NCBI RefSeq assembly: GCF_001542625.1
Contig: NZ_CP016279.1
Coordinates: 1,054,001 to 1,118,000 of the forward strand
Reading direction: 5' to 3'
DNA length: 64,000 nucleotides
From: Streptomyces griseochromogenes
GTDB taxonomy: Bacteria > Actinomycetota > Actinomycetes > Streptomycetales > Streptomycetaceae
This document shows, in pieces, positions 7,722 to 16,184 of the stretch (within the stretch, counting starts at the first letter, position 1; each line of letters starts with the position of its first letter). A program made the position numbers and the translations under genes. The notes below the pieces were generated by a model. That model saw only the letters and a program-made list of their open reading frames with translations, ran no database searches and was not told the origin of the DNA.

Positions 7722-9475
7722 CAGTACTTACGCTCCATCGGCTGGTAGCGGGTCTGGACGACCGGCTTGTAGTCGAGACGGACGGTTTCCGAGCCGTCGG
7801 CGCCGACCTCGCGGTACGCCATCGTGTGGCGCATGAAGTTGACGTCGTCCCGGTTCGGGTAGTCCTCGCGGTAGTGACCGCCGCGGGACTCCTTGCGGGC
7901 CAGGGCCGACACCGCCATGACCTCGGCCAGTTCGAGCAGGTTGCCCAGCTCGATCGCCTCCAGCAGGTCCGTGTTGAACCGCTTGCCCTTGTCCTGGATC
8001 GCCACGTTCTTGTAGCGCTCGCGCAGCTCGGCGATCTTCTCGACGGCCGTCTTGATCGTCTGCTCGGTGCGGAACACCATGACGTTCGCGTCCATGGTCT
8101 CCTGCAGCTCGCGGCGGATCTGGGCGACCCGCTCGCTGCCGGTGGAGTTGCGCAGCTGCTCGATCTGCTCGACGACGAACGCCTCCGGGTCCTCCGGCAG
8201 CTCGACGAAGTCGGCCTTCGCCGAGTACTCGGCGGCGGCGATGCCCGCGCGACGGCCGAAGACGTTGATGTCCAGCAGCGAGTTGGTGCCGAGGCGGTTG
8301 GCGCCGTGCACCGACACGCAGGCCACCTCGCCGGCCGCGTACAGACCCGGGACGACGGTGGTGTTGTCGAGAAGGACCTCACCCTCGACGTTGGTCGGGA
8401 TGCCGCCCATCGCGTAGTGCGCGGTGGGCTGGATCGGGATCGGGTCCGTGTAGGGCTCGATGCCGAGGTAGGTGCGCGCGAACTCGGTGATGTCCGGGAG
8501 CTTGGCGTCCAGCTGCTCCGGCGGCAGGTGCGTCAGGTCCAGGTAGACGTGGTCGCCCTCGGGACCGCAGCCGCGGCCCTCGCGGATCTCCGTGTAGATG
8601 GAGCGGGAGACGACGTCACGGGACGCGAGGTCCTTCATGACCGGCGCGTACTTCTCCATGAAGCGCTCGCCGTCCTTGTTGCGCAGGATGCCGCCCTCAC
8701 CACGGGCGCCCTCCGTCAGCAGGATGCCCATGCGCCAGATACCGGTCGGGTGGAACTGGAAGAACTCCATGTCCTCCAGCGGCAGCCCGCGGCGGTAGAC
8801 GGCGGCCTGGCCGTCACCGGTCAGCGTGTGGGCGTTCGACGTCACCTTGAAGAACTTGCCGGTGCCGCCGGAGGCGTAGATGACCGCCTTCGCCTGGAAG
8901 ACGTGGATCTCGCCGGTGGCCAGCTCGTACGCCACCACACCGGCCGACTTCTTGACGCCGTCGACCTCGGTGATCAGCTGGTCCAGGACGTAGAACTCGT
9001 TGAAGAACTCCACGCCCTCCTTGACGCAGTTCTGGTACAGCGTCTGGAGGATCATGTGGCCGGTGCGGTCCGCGGCGTAGCAGGACCGGCGGACCGGCGC
9101 CTCGCCGTGGTTGCGGGAGTGACCGCCGAAGCGGCGCTGGTCGATGGTGCCGTTCGGGGTCCGGTTGAACGGCAGACCCATCTTCTCCAGGTCGAGGACG
9201 GCGTCGATGGCCTCCTTCGCCAGGATCTCGGCGGCGTCCTGGTCGACCAGGTAGTCACCGCCCTTGACCGTGTCGAAGGTGTGCCACTCCCAGTTGTCCT
9301 CCTCCACGTTGGCGAGCGCGGCGGCCATGCCGCCCTGCGCGGCGCCCGTGTGGGAGCGGGTGGGGTAGAGCTTGGTCAGGACCGCGGTGCGGCTGCGCTT
9401 CGTCGACTCGATGGCCGCGCGCATGCCGGCGCCGCCGGCGCCGACGATGACGGTGTCGTACTTGTGGATCTTCAT
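7721..9475 (-). CDS. sdhA: Succinate dehydrogenase flavoprotein subunit
   Basis: 584 residues, the usual SdhA length. The N-terminal dinucleotide fold is [17 protein letters not shown]. The histidine that carries covalent FAD is in [11 protein letters not shown] (H42). The substrate-site and capping-domain sequences include [20 protein letters not shown] and [12 protein letters not shown], and the C-terminal FAD-binding loop is [13 protein letters not shown]. It oxidises succinate to fumarate on the cytoplasmic face and passes electrons to SdhB. It lies 19 bases downstream of sdhD in the same operon. Confidence 0.98.
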   Translation of the reverse strand: MKIHKYDTVIVGAGGAGMRAAIESTKRSRTAVLTKLYPTRSHTGAAQGGMAAALANVEEDNWEWHTFDTVKGGDYLVDQDAAEILAKEAIDAVLDLEKMGLPFNRTPNGTIDQRRFGGHSRNHGEAPVRRSCYAADRTGHMILQTLYQNCVKEGVEFFNEFYVLDQLITEVDGVKKSAGVVAYELATGEIHVFQAKAVIYASGGTGKFFKVTSNAHTLTGDGQAAVYRRGLPLEDMEFFQFHPTGIWRMGILLTEGARGEGGILRNKDGERFMEKYAPVMKDLASRDVVSRSIYTEIREGRGCGPEGDHVYLDLTHLPPEQLDAKLPDITEFARTYLGIEPYTDPIPIQPTAHYAMGGIPTNVEGEVLLDNTTVVPGLYAAGEVACVSVHGANRLGTNSLLDINVFGRRAGIAAAEYSAKADFVELPEDPEAFVVEQIEQLRNSTGSERVAQIRRELQETMDANVMVFRTEQTIKTAVEKIAELRERYKNVAIQDKGKRFNTDLLEAIELGNLLELAEVMAVSALARKESRGGHYREDYPNRDDVNFMRHTMAYREVGADGSETVRLDYKPVVQTRYQPMERKY

Positions 9476-9494
9476 GATTCTCGCAGCCCCGTGC

Positions 9495-9977
9495 CTAGCG
9501 GATGTTCGGGTCGAAGGTGAAGATCACCAGCGAGCCGAGCAGGATGGTGAACACCGTGGCGGTGTAGAGCAGGCCCTTGAGCCACAGCCGGGTGTTCGCG
9601 CGCTCGGCGTAGTCGTTGATGACCGTGCGCAGGCCGTTGGCGCCGTGCAGCATCGCGAGCCAGAGCATCAGCAGATCCCAGACCTGCCAGAACGGGGAGG
9701 CCCAGCGGCCGGCCACGAAGGCGAAGCCGATCTTGGAGACGCCGCCGTCCAGGACCAGCTGGATCAGCAGGTGGCCGAGGACGAGGACGACCAGCACGAC
9801 GCCGGACAGACGCATGAACAGCCAGGCGGCCATCTCGAAGTTGCCCCGGGTCGAGCGCGGGGTCTTCTTGGTCCGCTTGCGCGGCGCCTCGATGAGCGGG
9901 GCCGGGTTGTCGACGCTGTAGACGGGGGCGCCCTCGACGGGGCCGACGCCGGACGCGGTGGTTTCAGTCGTGGACAT
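9495..9977 (-). CDS. sdhD: Succinate dehydrogenase membrane anchor subunit D
   Basis: 160 residues from the ATG at 9977. A ~45-residue hydrophilic N-terminal extension ends in [13 protein letters not shown], followed by three transmembrane helices: [41 protein letters not shown] and [17 protein letters not shown]. Histidines in the first two helices (GHLL and LHGANG) are candidate heme ligands. It starts 5 bases after the sdhC stop, giving the order sdhC-sdhD-sdhA-sdhB. A longer in-frame version would overlap sdhC and is rejected. Confidence 0.95.
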   Translation of the reverse strand: MSTTETTASGVGPVEGAPVYSVDNPAPLIEAPRKRTKKTPRSTRGNFEMAAWLFMRLSGVVLVVLVLGHLLIQLVLDGGVSKIGFAFVAGRWASPFWQVWDLLMLWLAMLHGANGLRTVINDYAERANTRLWLKGLLYTATVFTILLGSLVIFTFDPNIR

Positions 9978-9982
9978 GGGCC

Positions 9983-10363
9983 TCAGCTCCCGAACAGAAC
10001 ACGAGCGGCGTGGCCGAGGACGGGGTAGATCGCACCGACCATCAGGACGATCCAGACACCGACGACGGACCAGAGCATCTGCTTCTGGTAGCGCGGGCCC
10101 TTCGACCAGAAGTCGACGGCGATGACGCGCAGGCCGTTGAGCGCGTGGAAGAGGATGGCGGCGACGAGGCCGTACTCCAGCAGCGCGACGATCGGGGTCT
10201 TGTACGTGGCTACGACCTTGTCGTAGTCCTCGGGGGAGACACGCACGAGTGCGGTGTCCAGCACGTGAACGAACAGGAAGAAGAAGATGAGGACACCGGT
10301 GACTCGATGAGCCACCCAGGACCACATTCCTTCCCGGCCGCGGTACAGCGTTCCAGCCGGCAC
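9983..10363 (-). CDS. sdhC: Succinate dehydrogenase cytochrome b556 subunit
   Basis: 126 residues from a GTG at 10363, with GGAGG upstream on the minus strand. Three transmembrane helices are visible: WVAHRVTGVLIFFFLFVHVL, LLEYGLVAAILFHALNGLRV and LWSVVGVWIVLMVGAIYPVL. The histidines in HRVTG, FVHVL and FHALNG are the usual heme b and quinone-site residues of SdhC. It is the first gene of the complex II operon; the promoter should lie in 10364-10555. Confidence 0.95.
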   Translation of the reverse strand: MPAGTLYRGREGMWSWVAHRVTGVLIFFFLFVHVLDTALVRVSPEDYDKVVATYKTPIVALLEYGLVAAILFHALNGLRVIAVDFWSKGPRYQKQMLWSVVGVWIVLMVGAIYPVLGHAARVLFGS

Positions 10364-10555
10364 GGAAGAACCCTCCGGGAGCGGGGACTAGGGCCGCGCC
10401 GGCTTCGGTGTCGGTCGGGCCCGGCCGGGTACGGTCCACCGGCCCTCAGCATCGTATCCATGCGGTGCGCCGCCGCTTACGGGGGGCCTGCCTGTGTGAT
10501 CAAACTGGCATCGGATGGGCTAGTTGCGTTGCGGCTACCGGGGTGGGGTGTCCGG

Positions 10556-11122
10556 TTATTTGCCGGGTGCGTTGGGGGTGGCCGCGCCCCGCGGCGGAGC
10601 CGCTGATAGACGCAGCTCCGCGCCCCTGAGGAGTTGACCCAGCCGTTCTCCTGCAAGGCGCCGGAGTTGCTCCGCCGCCATGACCCGCTCCTCCTCGGGA
10701 TCGTTCGTCAATCGTGACCGGATGCCTTCGAGGATGCGGTCGAGCGCCTCTTCGCGAGGACAATCACCCAGATAGATGACGAAAACGTGTCCGAATCGGG
10801 CTTCGTAGGCCGCGTGGGCCGCGCTCAGGGCCGTATGGGCCACGGAGTACGTGTCCTCCGGCAGCTCCGGGAGCGACTCGCCGGCCAGGGCCTCGGCGAG
10901 GTCCTCGGGTGACAGGTCGTACGCCGCCTCGTCCGCCGCGGCCAGGAGGGAGTCCAGGTCGGGGTAGGGGCGGTGGTCGGCCACCCGGCGCGACCAGCGC
11001 GGGCAGCGCAGGCAGTTCAGGAGCAGGGCGCGGGCCTCGTCGCTGGAGGCGGTGTTGAAAGTGTCCAGCGGCTTGGGGAGGGTCGGTAGACGGTGCGCAG
11101 GCAGCGGAGATCCTCGTGTCAC
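10556..11122 (-). CDS. UraD-like protein (OHCU decarboxylase family), C-terminal tail derived from a dispersed repeat
   Basis: 188 residues. The all-helical OHCU decarboxylase fold is recognisable: LDTFNTASSDEARALLLNCLRCPRWSRRVADHRPYPD at the start and YEARFGHVFVIYLGDCPREEALDRILEGIRSRLTNDPEEE near the end. The family decarboxylates the product of urate hydrolysis to allantoin in purine breakdown. Catalysis in the family uses a His near the N-terminus; the region around H50 fits but cannot be proven here. The last ~20 codons (LRLSAAPPRGAATPNAPGK) are encoded by a copy of a Streptomyces dispersed repeat (10582-10627) and probably lie outside the native fold. It is divergent from the GH20 gene. 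Confidence 0.78.
   Translation of the reverse strand: MTRGSPLPAHRLPTLPKPLDTFNTASSDEARALLLNCLRCPRWSRRVADHRPYPDLDSLLAAADEAAYDLSPEDLAEALAGESLPELPEDTYSVAHTALSAAHAAYEARFGHVFVIYLGDCPREEALDRILEGIRSRLTNDPEEERVMAAEQLRRLAGERLGQLLRGAELRLSAAPPRGAATPNAPGK
10582..10627 (-). repeat. Dispersed Streptomyces intergenic repeat, copy B
   Basis: Read on the minus strand it begins AGGGGCGCGGAGCTG and ends GCGGCTCCGCCGCG. It aligns with the copy at 50834-50881. The GCGGCTCCGCCGC core folds as a small hairpin. This copy overlaps the 3' end of the UraD-like gene. Confidence 0.7.
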
Positions 11123-11276
11123 ATGTGGTGTGGCAGCGGATGCTGTGAAAGGTGTGTCATCACGTTATCGAGAGTGGTCACTGTGTGTCCTGGGGATGCC
11201 TGAATTTCACCCGGACGGAAGAGTTTCAGAACGTCTCGGTGACGAATGAAGTGCGGATCGGTCGTACGTTGTTCGG

Positions 11277-12935
11277 GTGAGCCAGCACAAGCGCCGGGCC
11301 TCGGCGCAGCAGGTGAGGCGTAAGCGGGCGGTCGTGGCCGCCGCGTTCGTGGGGACCGTCGCGCTCGGAGCGGGCGTCGGCGTATGGGCCTCGGCGGACG
11401 GGGGCGGCGGTGAGCCGGCCGGCGGTACGGGGCAGGCGCCGTCGAAGCGCGCGTCGGCCGCGGAGTCCAGCGGCGCGACCACCCCGAGCAGTCCCACGCC
11501 CAGCCGCTCCTATCCGCTCTCCCAGGCGCCGCGCACCATACCCGCGGTGCGCTCCCACACCCCGGCACGCGGCCCCGGCTGGCGGCCCCGGCAGGGCGAG
11601 CGGGTGGTGGTGAGCGATCCGGAGCTGGTCGACGAGGGCCGGCTGATAGCCGGTGAGCTGGGGCTGGCCTACGCGGGGGAGAAGGACGACGTACGGCCCG
11701 GGGATCTGCGGCTGACCCTCGGCAGCGGGGGCGGGAATCCGGAGTCGTACACCATGACGGTCCGCGGCGGGCGGGTCGACATCAGCGGGCCGGCCGACGC
11801 GGGGGTCTTCTACGGCACCCGCACCCTCAAGCAGGAGGTCCACGCAGGGGGTACGGCACCGGAGGGCGTCGTACGCGACGAGCCCGCCAAGCCGGTGCGC
11901 GGCTTCATGCTGGACATCGCGCGCAAGCCGTACACCGCGCCCTGGATAGAGGACCGGATACGCGAGCTGGGCGACCTGAAGTTCAACGAGCTGGGGCTGC
12001 ACTTCTCCGACGACCAGGGCTTCAGGATCGAGTCCGGCACCCATCCCGAGATCGTCTCCCAGGACCATCTGACCAAGGCTCAGGTCAAGCAGATCGTGGA
12101 TCTCGCGGCCTCGCGGCACATCACCGTGGTGCCCGAGATCGACTCGCCCGGGCATCTGGGCGCGGTCATCGCCGCCCACCCGGACCTGCAGCTGCGCAAT
12201 GCGGGCGGGGTGCCGACCAAGGGCGCGATCGACATCTCCAAGGACGCCTCCGCGAAGATCGTGGACGATCTGCTGGGCGAGTACGCCGGGCTCTTCACCG
12301 GCGATCGGTGGCATCTCGGCGGCGACGAGTACCAGGCGCTGACCGTGGCGGACCCGCAGGCCTCCTATCCGCAGCTGGCAGCGGCCGCCCAGCAGAAGTT
12401 CGGCTCCGGCGCGACCGTCGCCGACCTCGCCACCGGCTGGCTCAACGACCGCGCCGACACGGTCCGGGCCCACGACCGGACCATGCGGGTCTGGAACGAC
12501 GGCTTCTTCCGGAACACCTCCGTGCAGCCCGCCAAGGACCTCCAGGTCGCCTACTGGACCGGCAAGGAGATCGGCGCCCGGCAGCCGGAGGAGTACCTGA
12601 GCGCGGGCCGCAAGGTGCTCAACTACAACGACGAGTTCCTGTACTACGTCCTCGGGCAGCCGCAGACCTTCGTCTACCCGACCGGGCAGCGGATCTACGA
12701 GCGGTGGAACCCGCGGGTGCTGCGCGGGACGACCACCGTGCCGGCGGGCTTCGACGGGCAGATACTCGGCGGCTCGTTCGCGGTCTGGAGCGACATCGCG
12801 AACGCCCAGACGCAGGACCAGGTCGCCGCCGGCATCCGGATGCCGCTGCGGGCCACCGTGCAGAAGCTGTGGGACCCGGGCACCCCGGCGCTGTCCTGGG
12901 CCGACTTCAGGAGCCTGGCGGACCGGCTGGGCTGA
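11277..12935 (+). CDS. Beta-N-acetylhexosaminidase, glycoside hydrolase family 20, exported
   Basis: 552 residues from GTG 11277. The N-terminus is a basic signal/anchor (RRKRAVVAAAFVGTVALGAGVGVW), then a Ser/Thr/Pro linker. The GH20 N-terminal domain follows (YTMTVRGGRVDISGPADAGVFYGTRTLKQ), then the catalytic barrel beginning at RGFMLDIARKPYTAPWI. The catalytic Asp-Glu pair is in HLGGDEYQ (D350, E351), VPEIDSPGH is a conserved strand, and the tryptophans of the substrate pocket are present. It releases terminal GlcNAc or GalNAc from chitobiose, peptidoglycan fragments or glycans outside the cell. It is divergent from the UraD-like gene. It stands alone, so the product must be imported by transporters encoded elsewhere. 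Confidence 0.95.
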   Translation: MSQHKRRASAQQVRRKRAVVAAAFVGTVALGAGVGVWASADGGGGEPAGGTGQAPSKRASAAESSGATTPSSPTPSRSYPLSQAPRTIPAVRSHTPARGPGWRPRQGERVVVSDPELVDEGRLIAGELGLAYAGEKDDVRPGDLRLTLGSGGGNPESYTMTVRGGRVDISGPADAGVFYGTRTLKQEVHAGGTAPEGVVRDEPAKPVRGFMLDIARKPYTAPWIEDRIRELGDLKFNELGLHFSDDQGFRIESGTHPEIVSQDHLTKAQVKQIVDLAASRHITVVPEIDSPGHLGAVIAAHPDLQLRNAGGVPTKGAIDISKDASAKIVDDLLGEYAGLFTGDRWHLGGDEYQALTVADPQASYPQLAAAAQQKFGSGATVADLATGWLNDRADTVRAHDRTMRVWNDGFFRNTSVQPAKDLQVAYWTGKEIGARQPEEYLSAGRKVLNYNDEFLYYVLGQPQTFVYPTGQRIYERWNPRVLRGTTTVPAGFDGQILGGSFAVWSDIANAQTQDQVAAGIRMPLRATVQKLWDPGTPALSWADFRSLADRLG

Positions 12936-13058
12936 GGCCCGGCCCGGATCCGAGTGGACGTGCGAGGCGCGCGAACCGTATCTTCCGGTGTTCGTCACCG
13001 CGCGGAACCGGTTCTGGGGGGAACCGCGCGCTTCCACGTCGTTCCGGGGGACTCCTTC

Positions 13059-13793
13059 ATGACCTGTGCCCGCTGCCAGCAGTTCGCCGCCGCGCCCGGG
13101 GGCACTCTGTGCGTCCGGTGCGCCGTGCCCGGCGCCGTGGTGCGCTCTCCGGTCGGGCTCGGCCGGGCCACCGCCACGCTGCTCGGCGTGGTCATCGCCG
13201 CCGATCTGTTCGCCGTCGTGGCCGACGTGCTGGAGATGAACGTCACCGGGGACATCGCCGAGGGGGTCACCGGTGCCGACGTGGTCCAGCGGGCCGACCA
13301 CGCCGACGCGCTCTACAACGCCTCCGGCATCGCCCAGGCGGTCGCCCTGCTGGCGACGATGACCGTGTACCTGTGCTGGCTGTGGCGGGTGCGGGTCAAC
13401 GCCGAGGCGTTCAACCCCGGCGGGCACAGCAAGGCGCGGGGCTGGACGATCGGCGGCTGGTTCGTGCCGGTCGTGAACCTGTGGTTCCCGCGCCGGGTCA
13501 CCCTCGACATCTGGGACTCCAGCGCTCCCTGGGCCGAGCGCCCCGGCCATGCGCTGGTCAACCTCTGGTGGGCGATGTGGATCGTCTCCCTGTTCGCCGA
13601 CCGGGCCGCCGACACGGAGAGCCGGCACGCCCACGCCGCGGCCGCACTGCACCAGGCCGCCAGCATGATGCTGGTCTCCGACGTGATCGACATCGCGGCC
13701 GCCGCGCTGGCCGTCCTGGTCGTTCTCAAGATCACCCGGATGCAGCACGGCAGGGCTCTCGCGGGCCCCGTCCCGGTCCCGGCCCTTGGCTGA
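13059..13793 (+). CDS. DUF4328-type membrane protein with N-terminal zinc ribbon
   Basis: 244 residues from ATG 13059 after a GGGGGAC stretch. The N-terminus has paired CxxC motifs (MTCARCQQF and GGTLCVRC), a likely zinc ribbon. About four hydrophobic segments follow, including TLLGVVIAADLFAVVADVL, QAVALLATMTVYLCWLWRV, ALVNLWWAMWIVSLF and IDIAAAALAVLVVLKI. The middle sequence FNPGGHSKARGWTIGGWFVPVVNLWFPRR is the DUF4328 hallmark. Role unknown. Its partner genes downstream are unrelated hypothetical proteins. Confidence 0.88.
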   Translation: MTCARCQQFAAAPGGTLCVRCAVPGAVVRSPVGLGRATATLLGVVIAADLFAVVADVLEMNVTGDIAEGVTGADVVQRADHADALYNASGIAQAVALLATMTVYLCWLWRVRVNAEAFNPGGHSKARGWTIGGWFVPVVNLWFPRRVTLDIWDSSAPWAERPGHALVNLWWAMWIVSLFADRAADTESRHAHAAAALHQAASMMLVSDVIDIAAAALAVLVVLKITRMQHGRALAGPVPVPALG

Positions 13794-13884
13794 AAACACG
13801 TGGCTGTGACACTCCCGCGCCGTCGCACGCAGTAAGGGGAAGTGCGGGCTCCGTAAAGGCGGCGCCCCGGCGAGGGAGGCTTTC

Positions 13885-14442
13885 ATGAGCCTGGTGGAAC
13901 TGATCGCGCAGGCCGACGAACGCGGACTGGCCGCCAGCGGGTTGGCTTGTTTGGATCGGTGCATACCCCTGCTGGACGGCGACGACGAGGTGCTGCGCCC
14001 GCTGTGGGCGAGCCTCGCCGACGGCTCCGACTGGGCCGCGGTCCTCGACAAGGCGCGCGGCGCGCTCGATACGGCCCCGTCCGATGCGGACGAGGCCGTG
14101 CTGCTCGCGCGCCGCATGCTGGAGGCGGCCCCGGCCGAGCGCACCGCCGACGCGGTACGGGCCTGGGCCGACGCCTGCTCCGTCGCCTCCCTGCGCATCC
14201 ACCGGCTCCTGGATCCCGCCGTGGACGACACCGAGTCGGCCGACGGCCTGGGGGCCCGCCGGACCGGCGGCACCGAGGGAGTGTCCCCACTGGTCGCCGC
14301 CGAGCTGCGGCGCCAGGTGGTCGTCCTGGAACTCCTCGCCGAGCACGGCAAGCACGGTCTACGCCGCGCCCTGGACATCACGGTCGAGGGCCGCAGGGTG
14401 CTGCGCGCGGTGGTGTCCCGCCGGGCCCGCGGACGCGGCTGA
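13885..14442 (+). CDS. Conserved-type hypothetical protein, all-helical
   Basis: 185 residues from an ATG with GAGGGAGG just upstream, so the start is firm. The sequence is Ala/Leu/Arg/Asp rich with no signal peptide or membrane segment, and is predicted helical throughout (VELIAQADERGLAASGLACLDRCIPLL; EAVLLARRMLEAAPAERTADAVRAWADACS). It ends in a basic tail. No catalytic motif is recognised. It is probably a cytoplasmic actinobacterial protein of unknown role. Confidence 0.78.
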   Translation: MSLVELIAQADERGLAASGLACLDRCIPLLDGDDEVLRPLWASLADGSDWAAVLDKARGALDTAPSDADEAVLLARRMLEAAPAERTADAVRAWADACSVASLRIHRLLDPAVDDTESADGLGARRTGGTEGVSPLVAAELRRQVVVLELLAEHGKHGLRRALDITVEGRRVLRAVVSRRARGRG

Positions 14443-14588
14443 CCGGAGCTCAAACCCCGCTGCTGGGCGAGTTCTGTAACCGTCGTGCGGTCGCGCTGGG
14501 GCGGTCCTGCGCGGGTTGGGGAAACGGCTCGGATACGGGTGACGGAAGTCCGGCGCGGTCCGCTCTTCCCTATGTGACAGCGCAGTAC

Positions 14589-14966
14589 ATGACAGAGACC
14601 AGGCCGAACGCCGCCGCGAAGCCCGCGCGCTGGGCGGCGGACGCGGTGGCGACCATGCGCGAGGGCGCGCGGGTGCGGCTCGACTACACGGCGCAGAGTC
14701 TGTGGCGGGTGGACCGGATGATCGAGGAGATACGCCGCGAGGAACCGCCGTACGCGGCGGTCGAACAGGTGCTGCGCGGCCTCGGCGCCTACGCCGGGGA
14801 GGTCATCGTCCGCCAGAGCGGCGCCGAGTGGTGGGCGACGGGCGGCGACCACTGGATCCGCACACCCGACGGCCGGCTCTGGGACCCCATCGACGAGGCC
14901 CGCCGGTGCTTCGACGGCCAGGGCTCGCTGCGCCTGCTGTGCCGGGACGCGACCGCGCGCGGCTGA
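14589..14966 (+). CDS. Hypothetical protein
   Basis: 125 residues from the ATG at 14589. The upstream open frame has poor codon pattern, so the internal ATG is preferred. The N-terminal ~70 residues look helical (RLDYTAQSLWRVDRMIEEIRREEPPYAAVEQVLRGLGAYAGEVIVRQ). The C-terminal part is a short Trp-rich domain (GAEWWATGGDHWIRTPDGRLWDPIDEARRCFDG), which resembles small DUF3806-like or tail-domain proteins. No signal peptide. Function unknown. Confidence 0.75.
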   Translation: MTETRPNAAAKPARWAADAVATMREGARVRLDYTAQSLWRVDRMIEEIRREEPPYAAVEQVLRGLGAYAGEVIVRQSGAEWWATGGDHWIRTPDGRLWDPIDEARRCFDGQGSLRLLCRDATARG

Positions 14967-15403
14967 GGGCCGGCGCGGCCAGGACGGTACAGGAAGCCCG
15001 GCCGGCCAGTGGGGCGCCATCACCGGATCACCGATCACCCGCTGCCCCGCCCGGGCGGCCGGCCAGGGGGCCCGGGACCAGCCCCGCATGCGGAACGGCA
15101 GGTGTGCCACGGGGTCGTCCCCCTCACGCGACGAGGCCTCCCGGCCGCCCTCCGCCCTCCGCCCACCGGTCGACGTCCGTCGGTGTCCGCGATCTCCGGC
15201 AGCCGTTCCACCGTCCGCAGAGCCTCGCCGGTGTCCGCCGTGCTCAGGACCGGCTGCGCGCGGGAGTCGGACATGCGGAACGGTATGGAGCCCCTGAGCG
15301 CCGTCGACGAACGAGTTGCCGGCGGCTGTGACACTTCTGTGAGGCCCGGCGCTGATGACCGTGGAAGGCGTGGACACGGCCGGAGTGCGTCGCCCGGTGA
15401 CGC
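14967..15403. other. Gap without a firm gene
   Basis: 437 bases before the first sigma factor. It holds one doubtful minus-strand frame (listed separately) and, at 15328-15343, GTGAC-N6-GTGAG, one base off the AfsQ1-type box. Several frames are open only because of high GC. Confidence 0.5.
15035..15274 (-). CDS. Doubtful small gene or gene remnant
   Basis: 79 codons from ATG 15274. The first ~32 codons (start MSDSRAQPVLSTADTGEAL) have the near-100% G/C third positions of real genes here. After that the pattern fades in this frame and appears in another minus-strand frame (GGREASSREGDDPVAHLPF). That is what a frameshifted remnant would look like, but chance in high-GC DNA is possible. No family recognised. 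Confidence 0.3.
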   Translation of the reverse strand: MSDSRAQPVLSTADTGEALRTVERLPEIADTDGRRPVGGGRRAAGRPRRVRGTTPWHTCRSACGAGPGPPGRPPGRGSG

Positions 15404-16081
15404 ATGAGCCGCGCGGTGGCCGCGAACTCGGCACGGACGAGGACGGTCTTGGGCAAGGGAGGGGAACCCCGGCGCCCGCAGGCGGGCGACGGGGCGCTGG
15501 GCGCCGCCGTCGCGCGGGCCCAGGACGGTGACGAGGCCGCCTTCGCGGTCGCCTACCGGATCGTGCAGCCGGCTCTGCTCGGCTATCTGCGCGGCCTCGT
15601 CGGCGACGACGCGGCGGACGTGGCCGCCGACGCCTGGCTGGAGATAGCCCGCGACCTGGGAAGGTTCAGGGGGGACGGCGCGGGGTTCCGCGGCTGGACC
15701 GCGACCGTCGCCCGGCACCGGGCCCTGGACCGTCTGCGCCGCCGGCGGGTACGGCCCCGGATGACCGAGCCCGGACCGGACGTGCTCGACCTGCCCGGAC
15801 CGCACGGCACACAGGACCAGGCGCTGGAGTCCCTCGCCACCGAGCGCGCCCTGGAGCTGGTCCGCGCGCTGCCCCGCGACCAGGCCGAGGCCGTGCTGCT
15901 GCGGGTGGTCGTCGGCCTCGACGGCCCCGCCGTCGCCCGCGTCCTCGGCAAGCGCCCCGGCGCGGTCCGCACCGCCGCCCACCGCGGGCTGAGGCGACTC
16001 GCCCGCCGGCTGGGCGCCCAGGACGCGGCGCGGCGAGGTGTGACGCAGGACGGCCCCCGGACGCTGGGGGAGTCGGAATGA
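15404..16081 (+). CDS. ECF-type RNA polymerase sigma factor, first of a tandem pair
   Basis: 225 residues. Region 2 is ARAQDGDEAAFAVAYRIVQPALLGYLRGLVGDDAADVAADAWLEIARDL followed by FRGWTATVARHRALDRLRRR. Region 4 is LPRDQAEAVLLRVVVGLDGPAVARVLGKRPGAVRTAAHRGLRRLARRL. It closely resembles the sigma factor at 17196-17858, and each is followed by a similar membrane-anchored protein, so the cassette was duplicated. The stop overlaps a possible ATG in ATGA form at 16078. The true start may be nearer region 2, since the first ~25 residues have no counterpart in the paralogue. Confidence 0.93.
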   Translation: MSRAVAANSARTRTVLGKGGEPRRPQAGDGALGAAVARAQDGDEAAFAVAYRIVQPALLGYLRGLVGDDAADVAADAWLEIARDLGRFRGDGAGFRGWTATVARHRALDRLRRRRVRPRMTEPGPDVLDLPGPHGTQDQALESLATERALELVRALPRDQAEAVLLRVVVGLDGPAVARVLGKRPGAVRTAAHRGLRRLARRLGAQDAARRGVTQDGPRTLGESE

Positions 16082-16184
16082 ACGGCGGCAGCCGACGGCC
16101 GTATGGACGCAGGAGAACCGGAGGGAGCGGGCATTCGGCGGATCCGGGCGGCCGAGCGGGCCGGACCGAGGAACGGGAACGGTC

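Noticed and set aside
11172..11178. AGTGGTC before the hexosaminidase gene as a DasR (GlcNAc regulator) site
   Set aside because: Only one half of the DasR palindrome is present; the second half is not seen, so the site is not claimed.
11226..15434. A 1402-codon open frame on the minus strand
   Set aside because: It runs antisense through the GH20 gene and three other supported genes, has an Arg/Pro/Gly-rich translation without domains, and reflects only the lack of AT-rich stop codons in high-GC DNA.
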